DNA of 46,104 nucleotides from assembly GCF_002068095.1 (NCBI RefSeq), contig NZ_LWIG01000010.1, positions 47,295 through 93,398 of the forward strand, in the 5' to 3' direction. Positions 33,639 to 41,105 of the stretch are shown one piece after another (positions within the stretch are counted from its first letter, which is position 1; every line of letters begins with the position of its first letter). This stretch comes from Bradyrhizobium sacchari (GTDB lineage: Bacteria > Pseudomonadota > Alphaproteobacteria > Rhizobiales > Xanthobacteraceae). The position numbers and the translations under genes are program-made. The notes beneath the pieces are model-generated. The model ran no database searches and had not been told where the DNA came from. It saw only the letters and a program-made list of their open reading frames with translations.

Positions 33639-34457
33639 ATGCCCTTCTTCCAGCTCAACGACGAACATGTTGTCCCCGATGATCTCGGGGGCTTTGACCC
33701 CGAGACCGTGCCGCGCACCCTCGCCGCCTTCGGTGGCCGCATGATCACCAAGGGCGTGGAGCTCGCCAAGCACGCGCATCGCAAGGACGAGCTGGTCCTG
33801 ACCTTGCGCGGCATCGTCAGGCTGGAAGCCGGACACGGCGTCTGGATCGTGCCACCGCGCTGCGCGGTGTGGATCCCCGGCCAGGTCCCGCACAGCGTCA
33901 GCGTGACCGGCGATGTCGAGATGTATTGCCTGTTCGTCGAGCCGGATGCGGCCCCGACGTTGCCGCGGCAATGCTGTGCGCTGTCGATCTCGCCGTTGCT
34001 GGCAAATCTGCTGGAGCATGCGGCCCACATGCCCGTGATGTACGATCTCGACGGCGCCGACGGCCGCCTCGCCACGGTGCTGCTCGACCAGCTCGCGGCA
34101 GCGCCCGTCGAGGAATTGCGCTTCCCGATGCCCACCGATGTCCGGCTGCGCCGGATCGCCAGCGCGATGATGCAAATGCCCTCCGACCGCGCAACGATCG
34201 AGGATTGGGGCCGGCGTATCGGCGTCGCTCCGCGCACCCTCACCCGCATCTTGCAGCGCGAGACCGGCATGAGTTTCGGCCGCTGGCGCCAGCAGCTTCA
34301 CATCCTCATCGCGCTCCAGCGGCTCGACCAGGGCGCTTCGGTTCAAGCGGTGGCGCTCGATCTCGGCTATGAGGGAGCAAGCGCCTTCGTCACCATGTTC
34401 CGCAAGGCGCTGGGCAAGCCGCCGGCGCGATATCTGGCGGACCGCCGCACGCACTGA
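33639..34457 (+). CDS. AraC-family regulator with N-terminal cupin
   Basis: A 272-residue regulator of the short AraC type with an N-terminal cupin: HAHRKDELVLTLRG, then WIVPPRCAVWIPGQVPHSV, where the histidines could bind a metal or ligand. The C-terminal half has the double helix-turn-helix (DWGRRIGVAPRTLTRIL and VALDLGYEGASAFVTMF) with the ending RKALGKPPARYL. The ATG at 33639 has no clear SD. It stands 97 nt after the LysR gene on the same strand and 105 nt before an O-methyltransferase gene, which it may regulate. I see no palindrome in either gap that would identify a site. Confidence 0.85.
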   Translation: MPFFQLNDEHVVPDDLGGFDPETVPRTLAAFGGRMITKGVELAKHAHRKDELVLTLRGIVRLEAGHGVWIVPPRCAVWIPGQVPHSVSVTGDVEMYCLFVEPDAAPTLPRQCCALSISPLLANLLEHAAHMPVMYDLDGADGRLATVLLDQLAAAPVEELRFPMPTDVRLRRIASAMMQMPSDRATIEDWGRRIGVAPRTLTRILQRETGMSFGRWRQQLHILIALQRLDQGASVQAVALDLGYEGASAFVTMFRKALGKPPARYLADRRTH

Positions 34458-34562
34458 CCGGAAATCGCAATCGATTGTCCCGTTCGCGGAATGCGGTCGC
34501 AGGTGCAATCCCGTATCCAGGCTCCGAAGCGCCGGTGGGCGCATTGCAAGGGAGCTGGATAC

Positions 34563-35252
34563 ATGGATTCGATCAGCGGCGGCCTCGTCGCCGGCGTCCT
34601 TCATCGTCTTCATCAGGAAGCGGAGACCGCAGACGCGCCGCTGATGCAGGCCTTCTTGAATGAGGGCACGAGTCGCGAGGAGATGATCAGCCAGGCCATC
34701 GCGGCCGAGAGTCGCGATCTCAATGAGGTCTACCAGCGGTTTGCGAACAATTTCCTGAGCGTCTCACCGCGGTTTGGACGCTTCCTCTACATGTGCGCCC
34801 GCACCTGCAAGGCGAAGCGCATCGTCGAGTTCGGCTCCTCGATGGGGATTTCCGCGATCTATATGGCGGCCGCTCTGCGCGACATGGGCGGCGGCCGCCT
34901 GATCGGGACCGATCTCGAACCCGGCAAGATCGAGCGCGCCCGCGCCAACGTCGCCGCCGCTGGTCTCACCGACTTCGTCGAGTTCAGGCTCGGCGATGCC
35001 CGCGAAACGCTCAGCTCCGGGCTGGGCGAGATCGACATGGTGATGCTCGACGGCGCCTTCACGCTGTATCTCCCCATTCTCAAACTGCTCGAGCCGCAGC
35101 TCAAGCCCGGCGCTCTCATCGTCGGCGAGAACGCGTTCGAGGAGGCCTCAGGCTATATCGACTACGTCCGCGATCCCCAGAACGGCTACCTCTCGCTGTC
35201 GCTGCCGTTCGATCCCGGCCGCGGCAACGAGCTCACGATCAAGTCCAGATAA
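34563..35252 (+). CDS. SAM-dependent O-methyltransferase (class I, catechol/caffeoyl type)
   Basis: A 229-residue methyltransferase of the O-methyltransferase family 3 type. The SAM loop is EFGSSMG at 89-95. D116 after the second strand would bind the SAM ribose, D144 lies in the GDAR segment, and D162 (MLDGAF) sits where the metal-binding acid of this family lies. I start at the ATG at 34563, where GGGAG is 8 nt upstream. A longer frame has no site. Its stop is 15 nt before the next gene, a siderophore-interacting-type flavoprotein, so the two form a pair. The substrate is unknown. A catechol or similar vicinal hydroxy compound is typical for the family. Confidence 0.85.
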   Translation: MDSISGGLVAGVLHRLHQEAETADAPLMQAFLNEGTSREEMISQAIAAESRDLNEVYQRFANNFLSVSPRFGRFLYMCARTCKAKRIVEFGSSMGISAIYMAAALRDMGGGRLIGTDLEPGKIERARANVAAAGLTDFVEFRLGDARETLSSGLGEIDMVMLDGAFTLYLPILKLLEPQLKPGALIVGENAFEEASGYIDYVRDPQNGYLSLSLPFDPGRGNELTIKSR

Positions 35253-35267
35253 TCCGGGAGTCGAGCC

Positions 35268-36023
35268 TTGAATAAAACCGGTCAAGCACCTGATATCTCC
35301 GAACCATCGCAGGTCCCGCAAGGCCGCGTCACGCGGATGTTGCTGCGATGGCTGATGCGCCCTGCGCGCGTCATCGCGGTCGAGACGCTCTCGCCGCGCT
35401 TTCGGCTCATCGAGCTCGAAGGCGCGGCCCTCAAGGATGTCGCCTGGACCGCGGGGCAAAAAATGCAGGTCGCGATGGGCGCGGGCCTGAGCGCGCGCAC
35501 CTACACGCCGATGTCGTGGGATACCGGCCGCGGCAGGACGCGGCTCCTTGCTTTTACGCATGGGGATGGCCCCGGCAGCCGCTGGGCGAGCGGTTTGCGC
35601 GAAGGCGAAACCTGCCAGTTCTTCGGCCCGCGCCGCTCGCTTGATCTCGCCGGCCGGAGCGCGCCGATCGTCCTGTTCGGCGATGAGACCTCGTTCGGCC
35701 TTGCGGCGGCGCTGCGTGACAGCCTGCACGCCGGCGGCGCGCTCCACATGTTCGAAGCCACTGACGTCGCGGAATCCCGGCAGGTGCTGGATGCCGTCAA
35801 CCTGAGCGGGGCGAGATTGATCGCGCGCAGCGCCGGCGAGGATCACCTCGCGACCGTCGAGGCGGAATTGCTGCGCCTTGCTGCAAATGGAGCGCAATTC
35901 GTGCTCACCGGCAAAGCATCCTCGATCCAGCGCATCAGCCGTGCCCTGAAAGCCGCCGGTGTCGCGTCGTCGCGGGTCAAGGCCAAGGCCTATTGGGCGC
36001 CTGATAAGACCGGGCTGGATTAA
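35268..36023 (+). CDS. Siderophore-interacting protein-like FAD/NAD(P)H oxidoreductase
   Basis: A 251-residue flavoreductase of the siderophore-interacting protein (SIP) family. These cytoplasmic enzymes reduce ferric siderophores or transfer electrons from NAD(P)H to other acceptors. The FAD motif RTYTPMSW is at 77-84 and the NAD(P) motif GDETS at 138-142. The C-terminal KAYWAPDKTG is the family hallmark. Translation most likely starts at the TTG at 35268, with GGGAG 7 nt upstream. A rare start of this sort would lower expression. No siderophore synthesis or uptake genes are in the window, and the partner is a methyltransferase, so iron reduction is only the family default. Confidence 0.82.
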   Translation: MNKTGQAPDISEPSQVPQGRVTRMLLRWLMRPARVIAVETLSPRFRLIELEGAALKDVAWTAGQKMQVAMGAGLSARTYTPMSWDTGRGRTRLLAFTHGDGPGSRWASGLREGETCQFFGPRRSLDLAGRSAPIVLFGDETSFGLAAALRDSLHAGGALHMFEATDVAESRQVLDAVNLSGARLIARSAGEDHLATVEAELLRLAANGAQFVLTGKASSIQRISRALKAAGVASSRVKAKAYWAPDKTGLD

Positions 36024-36025
36024 GT

Positions 36026-36091
36026 TCGTCTCACTCGGACAAGGCGTCGCGCCCGCTGCAGAATGAGACGCGCTGGTAAGTTTTGAGACGA
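36026..36091. repeat. Repeated TGAGACG words with inverted partner
   Basis: TCGTCTCA (36026-36033) is the exact complement of TGAGACGA (36084-36091), and a second TGAGACG occurs at 36064-36070, exactly 20 bp before the last copy. The three copies lie between the SIP-like gene and the Bug-type gene. They could be operator half-sites for the latter or part of a terminator for the former. The evidence is only the sequence symmetry. Confidence 0.35.
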
Positions 36092-36232
36092 GCCGGCATG
36101 ACGGTCGTATTCGCGACCTAACTACGATCCAGGCGCAGAAAAATCGCGACCTGGCCCTCATCCCCGATGACTCCTGTCCCGGACGGACTCAGGTCTGGCA
36201 GAACACGACGCAGTCGGGAGATTCAGTCCAAG

Positions 36233-37273
36233 ATGACACGATTCGATCGCAGCAAGATCACGGGCGGCGTTCAGCAGCGAAACGAGGGCCTTCGTCCAGA
36301 TCGCAGGTCGCTGCTCTCGCTCGGAGGCGGCGCCTTGCTCGCAGCTGCTGGACTGGGGACGGCGAACGCACAGGACTATCCGGCCCGGCCGGTCCAGGTG
36401 CTCGTGCCTTTTGCCGGCGGCAGCGCCAGCGACGTGATCACACGCATCCTGCTCAACCGCATGTCCACGTCACTCGGGCAGGCCTTCGTGGTCGACAATC
36501 GTCCCGGCGCCGGCGGCAATATCGGCACCGCCGCGGCGGCCCATGCGGCCCCTGATGGCTACACCTTGCTGATGAGCACCTCCGGCCCGCTCGCCGCGAA
36601 CAGATCGCTCTACAAGGAGCTTCCTTTCGATCCGCTGAAGGATCTCGCCCCGATCGGCCTGTTCGCCACAATGCCCAATGTCATCGTGATCAATTCGAAA
36701 CTGCCGCCGAAATCGCTCGGTGAGCTGATCGACTACGCCAAGGGCCGTCCGCGCGAGCTGAACTACGGCACGGTAGGCGTCGGCTCCTCGCAGCATTTGT
36801 CGGCCGCCTATTTCGAGCAGCTCACCGGCACCGAGCTCACGCACGTTCCCTATCGCAACATCGCCGCCTACACGCCGGACTTCATCGCAGGGCAGGTGCC
36901 GCTCGGATTCCAGCTTCTGCCGAACGTCCTTGGCCTGATCAAGAGCGGCGATGCTCGCCCGCTCGCGGTCGCCAGCGACAAGCGCATGACGGCGCTGCCC
37001 GATGTGCCGACCGCAGCCGAGGCCGGCTTGAAGAATTACGAGAGCGCCGCCTGGCTCGCGCTGCTTGCGCCGGCCAATACCGACAAGGTCGTCCTCGACA
37101 GGCTCTACAAGGCGATGGTCGAAGGCGTGAACGATCCGAAGGTGCGCGCCCTTTTCGTCGAGCAAGGCGCCGAGCCCTTGGTGATGGACCCCAAAGGCCT
37201 GACCGACTACATGACCTCCGAGACCACCAAATGGGCGGGGATCATCAAGAAGATCGGCATCGAGCCGATGTGA
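36233..37273 (+). CDS. Bug-family (TctC-type) periplasmic binding protein
   Basis: A 346-residue tripartite-tricarboxylate/Bug binding protein. A twin-arginine-like leader is visible (DRRSLLSLGGGALL, arginines 24-25), with likely cleavage after ANA at residue 46. The mature part has the family blocks YPARPVQVLVPFAGGSASD, VDNRPGAGGNIG, PDGYTLLM and the later LPDVPTAAEAGL. I prefer the ATG at 36233. A frame 22 codons longer exists, but the upstream part looks non-coding. No TctA/TctB membrane genes are nearby, which is common for the many orphan Bug proteins. Ligands are usually carboxylates, and furoate-like acids or amino acid derivatives would fit the surroundings. Confidence 0.88.
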   Translation: MTRFDRSKITGGVQQRNEGLRPDRRSLLSLGGGALLAAAGLGTANAQDYPARPVQVLVPFAGGSASDVITRILLNRMSTSLGQAFVVDNRPGAGGNIGTAAAAHAAPDGYTLLMSTSGPLAANRSLYKELPFDPLKDLAPIGLFATMPNVIVINSKLPPKSLGELIDYAKGRPRELNYGTVGVGSSQHLSAAYFEQLTGTELTHVPYRNIAAYTPDFIAGQVPLGFQLLPNVLGLIKSGDARPLAVASDKRMTALPDVPTAAEAGLKNYESAAWLALLAPANTDKVVLDRLYKAMVEGVNDPKVRALFVEQGAEPLVMDPKGLTDYMTSETTKWAGIIKKIGIEPM

Positions 37274-37324
37274 TCAGTCACATCGAGGCGATGTGAGGCT
37301 CACATCGAGGCGATTGAGCGCTCA
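37266..37324. terminator. Array of alternating complementary 8-mers between convergent genes (probable bidirectional terminator)
   Basis: CGATGTGA (37266-37273), TCACATCG (37278-37285), CGATGTGA (37289-37296) and TCACATCG (37300-37307) alternate with 3-4-nt spacers. Any neighbouring pair can form a perfect 8-bp hairpin, and the pairings are mutually exclusive. A 15-bp direct repeat (period 22) underlies it. A further palindrome TGAGCGCTCA (37315-37324) includes the stop of the opposing hydantoinase gene, and the first 8-mer includes the stop of the Bug gene. It fills the whole 48-bp convergent gap. Confidence 0.7.
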
Positions 37325-38731
37325 CACCAGGCTCGATTTGCCGCGACTCAGCACCTCGCCCGCGCCCTTGTCGCCGACGATCCTGCCCTGCTCGTAGACG
37401 ACGCGGCCCCGCGCGATCGTCGTGACCGGCCAGCCGGTGACGTCAAAGCCTTCCCACGGCGTGTAGTCCGCGCCGTGGTGCAGGTCGGCCTGCTGGATCT
37501 TCTTCCTCAGCTTCGGATCCCACAGCACGACATCGGCATCGAAGCCGACGCCGATCGAGCCCTTGCGCGGATAGAGGCCGTAGATGCGGGCATGGTTGGT
37601 CGCGGTCAGCTCAACGAACTTTTGCAGACTGATGCGGCCCTTCGAGACGCCTTCGGAGAACAGGACCGGCAGCCGGGTCTCGACGCCGGGAATGCCGTTC
37701 GGCACCCAGCGGAACGAGGTACGCGCATTTGGCGTCAGCTTGCCCTTGGGATCGTCGTAGCGGAACGGGCAGTGATCGGACGAGAAGGTCTGGAACACGC
37801 CGGTCGTGATGCCTTCCCAGATCGCCTGCTGGCTTTCGGCATCGCGCGGCGGCGGCGAGCAGACATACTTTGCGCCCGTGATGTCCATGTTCAGGCCCTT
37901 CATGTCGTCGGCCGTCAGGGTGATGTATTGCGGACAGGTTTCCGCATGCACGGGCAGACCGCGCTGCTGCGCCCAGCGCACCTGCTCCATCGCCTCGCGC
38001 CCCGAGACGTGCACGATCATGATGGGCACGCCGATCACCTCGGCATGGCTGATGGCGCGGTGCGTCGCCTCGCGCTCGACCGCCTGCGGCCGCGAGGTGC
38101 CGTGATAATAGGGCGCGATGTGGCCCTCGCGCTCGAGCTTGCTGGTGAGGAAGCGGATGGCGTCGTAGCCCTCGCAATGAACCATCACCAGCGCCTCCTC
38201 GCGGCGCGCGACCTCGAACACCTCGAGCAGCTGCTTGTCGCTGAGCACGAGATCGTCATAGGTCATGAACACCTTGAACGAGGTGTAGCCGTCCTTGACG
38301 AGCGCCGGCAGCTCCTGCCCGAGCACGACCGCGGTCGGATCGGAGATGATGAGGTGGAAGGCGGTGTCGATGTAGCACTCGCCCTCGGCGAGCTTGCGAT
38401 AGTTCTCGACGCAGGTTCGGAGCGAGGTGCCCTTCTCCTGCAGCGCGAAGGGCAACACCATGGTGTTGCCGCCGGCTGCGGCTGCACGCGTCGCCGAAGC
38501 AAAATCGTCGGCCATGACGACGTCGGGACCCGAGGCTTGCGAGATGTGGACATGGCTGTCGATGCCGCCCGGCAGCGCCAGCAGGCCCGTGGCGTCGATC
38601 TCGCGCACCGCCCCCTCGATGCGCTCGGCGATGCTGACGATGCGGCCATCGCGAATGCCGATATCGGCGCGAAACTCGTCGCTGGCCGTCACGATGGTGC
38701 CGCCGCGAATGGCGAGATCGAGCTGGGTCAC
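37322..38731 (-). CDS. Second hydantoinase / dihydropyrimidinase
   Basis: A 469-residue cyclic amidohydrolase paralogous to the one at 8212-9681. The metal ligands are complete: H60 and H62 (DSHVH), carboxylated-lysine candidate K153 (SFKVFMTY), H185 (MVHCEG), H241 (IVHVSG) and D319 (SSDHCPF). I start at the GTG at 38731 because GGAG lies 6 nt upstream. A GTG at 38746, overlapping the upstream stop as GTGA, would add five residues. Differences from the first copy in the substrate loops (HCEGYD and SSDHCPF against HAENHG and SSDHAPY) suggest a different ring substrate. It is the last gene of a transporter-decarboxylase-hydantoinase operon. Confidence 0.92.
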   Translation of the reverse strand: MTQLDLAIRGGTIVTASDEFRADIGIRDGRIVSIAERIEGAVREIDATGLLALPGGIDSHVHISQASGPDVVMADDFASATRAAAAGGNTMVLPFALQEKGTSLRTCVENYRKLAEGECYIDTAFHLIISDPTAVVLGQELPALVKDGYTSFKVFMTYDDLVLSDKQLLEVFEVARREEALVMVHCEGYDAIRFLTSKLEREGHIAPYYHGTSRPQAVEREATHRAISHAEVIGVPIMIVHVSGREAMEQVRWAQQRGLPVHAETCPQYITLTADDMKGLNMDITGAKYVCSPPPRDAESQQAIWEGITTGVFQTFSSDHCPFRYDDPKGKLTPNARTSFRWVPNGIPGVETRLPVLFSEGVSKGRISLQKFVELTATNHARIYGLYPRKGSIGVGFDADVVLWDPKLRKKIQQADLHHGADYTPWEGFDVTGWPVTTIARGRVVYEQGRIVGDKGAGEVLSRGKSSLV

Positions 38732-38742
38732 TTGCGTCTCCG

Positions 38743-39474
38743 TCACTTGATGACCGCTGATGTCTGGAATATCCGGCCCCACTGCGCAAGGGCCCTGATG
38801 TCGCCGCCGGCAAGCTCAAGGCTCCGCCACAGCGTCACCGCGACCGAATCGAGCACCGCAATATTCAGCTCTCGCTCCAGCGAGGCCGCAAGCGCCGCGC
38901 CGTCGAGATTGGTACAGAGGATGACGATGGCGTCGGCGCCCTCGGCCGCCACAGCGCGGATCATGTCCGCAATCGCCGAGGGCTCAACCTCGCCAAAAGA
39001 GAAATTGTCGCGCAGGCCCAGATGCCGCTCGGCATGCGGGGCGATCCCCTCCTCGGTCCAGACCTCGCCGATCCGCCGCTGCACGTCGTCGGTGTAGGGC
39101 GAGACCAAGCCGACACGCCTGGTGCCGAGCGCGCGGGCGGCATCGATGCAGGCGAGCGTCGATGTCGTCGCCGGCACGCTTGTGCGCGTCGTGATCGCCT
39201 CGCACAGGCTTCGGTCGCGGCCGATGCCGAGCCAGCTTGCGGAGGTGCCATTCCACGCGATCGCGTCGACCTTGGCATCGGCCAGCAGGTCCGCGGCCGG
39301 CAGCAACACGGAGGCATCGAACTGGCTCAGCGCGGCAGCATCGAGCGCGATCTCGGTGACGCGGAAGCGCGAGAAATGTGCGGTGACGCCGGAGGCGCCT
39401 GCCAGCATGGCGCTGGTGACGGGCTCCAGCACCGAGTTGGAGGACGGCGTGATCATGCCGAGACGTTTGCGCAT
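38743..39474 (-). CDS. Arylmalonate decarboxylase / maleate isomerase family protein
   Basis: A 243-residue member of the Asp/Glu racemase superfamily, in the maleate isomerase/arylmalonate decarboxylase (AMDase) branch (start RLGMITPSSN, near VLEPVTSAM). Maleate isomerases have two catalytic cysteines. Here the first position is glycine (G76 in WNGTSAS) and only the second cysteine remains (C187 in VILCTN). T77, S78 and Y127 are present. This glycine/cysteine pattern matches AMDase (G74, T75, S76, Y126, C188), so a decarboxylase or one-base reaction is more likely than isomerisation. It lies 9 nt after the ATPase gene and is coupled to the hydantoinase. The substrate is unknown. Confidence 0.82.
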   Translation of the reverse strand: MRKRLGMITPSSNSVLEPVTSAMLAGASGVTAHFSRFRVTEIALDAAALSQFDASVLLPAADLLADAKVDAIAWNGTSASWLGIGRDRSLCEAITTRTSVPATTSTLACIDAARALGTRRVGLVSPYTDDVQRRIGEVWTEEGIAPHAERHLGLRDNFSFGEVEPSAIADMIRAVAAEGADAIVILCTNLDGAALAASLERELNIAVLDSVAVTLWRSLELAGGDIRALAQWGRIFQTSAVIK

Positions 39475-39483
39475 GTCGATACC

Positions 39484-40254
39484 TTACGACGCCTGCGCGA
39501 GCCGAGTCGACTCCTCCCGGATCAAAGCCAGGATGTGGCGCTTGGCGTCGTTGAACTCCGGGCCGGTGATGTCGCGCGGTCGCGGCAGGTCGAAATTGAC
39601 GGCCTCGCGGATCCGGCCCGGCCGCCTCGTCATCACCACGATCTTGTTGCCGAGCACCAGTGCCTCGTCGACGCTGTGTGTGACGAACACGATGGTGCAG
39701 CGGCGCTTCTGCCAGATCGCGACCAGCTCCTCCTGCATTTCGAGCTTGGTCTGGGCGTCCAGCGCCGCGAACGGCTCGTCCATCAGGATCACGCTCGGGT
39801 TCATCAGCAGGGCGCGGGCGATGCCGACGCGCTGGTTCATGCCGCCGGACATCTCGGAGGGATGGTGATGCTCGAAGCCACGCAGGCCGACGAGATCGAT
39901 GAACTCCATGGCCCGAAGTTGCCGCTCGGCCTTGGCGACGCCCTTGAGCTTGAGGTGGAAGGCGATGTTGTCGATCGCCGTCAGCCACGGCATCAGGGTC
40001 GGCTGCTGGAACACGACGCCACGGTCCGAGCCCGGCCGCTCCACCTGCTTGCCGTCCACCAGCGTGCGGCCGCTCGTCGCCTGCTCGAAGCCGGCAATGA
40101 TGTTCAGGAGTGTGGACTTGCCGCAGCCGGACGGGCCGAGCAGGCACACGAAATCGTTGGCCTCGATGTCGAGATTGATGTTGTCCAGCGTCAGGAGGCC
40201 GCGCCGCTTGTCGGAAAACACCTTGACGATGTTGCGAAGCTCGATTGACGCCAT
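39484..40254 (-). CDS. ABC transporter ATP-binding protein, NitT/TauT type
   Basis: A 256-residue ATPase of the nitrate/sulfonate/taurine importer family. Walker A GPSGCGKST is at 40-48, a Q-loop lies in VVFQQPTLMPW, the signature is MSGGMNQR (a slight variant of LSGGQ), and Walker B is VILMDEPFAALD with a switch His in VTHSVDEA. The ATG at 40254 shares one base with the permease stop (TGATG), so translation is coupled. Order on the transcript is binding protein, permease, ATPase. One copy is enough, as ATPases of this family dimerise. The substrate is probably linked to the hydantoinase encoded downstream. Confidence 0.92.
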   Translation of the reverse strand: MASIELRNIVKVFSDKRRGLLTLDNINLDIEANDFVCLLGPSGCGKSTLLNIIAGFEQATSGRTLVDGKQVERPGSDRGVVFQQPTLMPWLTAIDNIAFHLKLKGVAKAERQLRAMEFIDLVGLRGFEHHHPSEMSGGMNQRVGIARALLMNPSVILMDEPFAALDAQTKLEMQEELVAIWQKRRCTIVFVTHSVDEALVLGNKIVVMTRRPGRIREAVNFDLPRPRDITGPEFNDAKRHILALIREESTRLAQAS

Positions 40255-41105
40255 CAGCCCGCCCTACCCTGCACGGTGGTGGTCTGCTGCCAGCGCAGCG
40301 CGTGCGCCATGATCGCCTTGAGGCCGAGGTCGGAGAGATAGCCGAGCAACCCGATCGAGATCATCGCCGCCAGCACGATGTCGTAGCGCAGGAAATAATA
40401 GGAATCCCACAGCACATAGCCGAGGCCGCTCTTGACCGCGACCATCTCGGCCGTGACCGTCAGCATCCAGGCCGAGCCGACCGCGATGCGCAAGCCCGCA
40501 AAGATCGAGGGCAGCGCCGCCGGCAGCACGATGTCGGTCAGCATCTGCCGTCCGTTCGCGCCCATCATCGCGCCGGCGCGTACGAGATTGTGGTCCACGG
40601 TTTTCACGCCATGGATGCTGTTCATCAGCACGGGAAAGAAGGCGCCGAGGAAAACGAGGAAGATCGCCGGCTTGTCGGCGATGCCGAACCAGATGATCGC
40701 CAGCGGAATCCAGGACACCGGCGGGATCGGGCGCAGCATCTGCAGCGTCGGCTCCAGCGTCTTCTCGAACAGGCGCGACCAGCCGATCGCAACCCCGGCG
40801 AGGATGCCGAAGAGGCTCGCCAGCGCGAAGCCGCCGAACACACGAAGCGCGCTGGCGAGCGCATCGCGCAGCCAGTGCCCGGAATAGGTCTGGGTGGTCT
40901 CGTCGAAGCCGAACACCCAGTCGCCGAGCGCGTGCAGCACCGCACTCGGCGCCGGCAGCAGCGCGGGCGGCAACATGCCGCTGCGGGCAAATGCCTCCCA
41001 GCCCGCGATCAGCAGCGCCGGGACAATGAGGCGTTCAAGCCCCTGGAAGGCCCGCGTCAGCCGAAACGCGCCCCTTGCAGGCGAGACGTCAGTAACCGAG
41101 GTCAT
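40254..41105 (-). CDS. ABC transporter permease, NitT/TauT type
   Basis: A 283-residue six-helix permease. The first helix is at about 25-40, and the family's PPALLPAPSAVLHAL segment follows. A later EAA-type loop (VRAGAMMGANGRQML, then IVLPAALPSIFAGLRIA) would dock to the ATPase. Length and topology are standard for SsuC/TauC-like proteins. The ATG at 41105 lies 17 bp inside the binding-protein gene, a longer overlap than elsewhere in the window. A homodimer should form the channel. I see no feature that fixes the ligand. Confidence 0.92.
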   Translation of the reverse strand: MTSVTDVSPARGAFRLTRAFQGLERLIVPALLIAGWEAFARSGMLPPALLPAPSAVLHALGDWVFGFDETTQTYSGHWLRDALASALRVFGGFALASLFGILAGVAIGWSRLFEKTLEPTLQMLRPIPPVSWIPLAIIWFGIADKPAIFLVFLGAFFPVLMNSIHGVKTVDHNLVRAGAMMGANGRQMLTDIVLPAALPSIFAGLRIAVGSAWMLTVTAEMVAVKSGLGYVLWDSYYFLRYDIVLAAMISIGLLGYLSDLGLKAIMAHALRWQQTTTVQGRAG

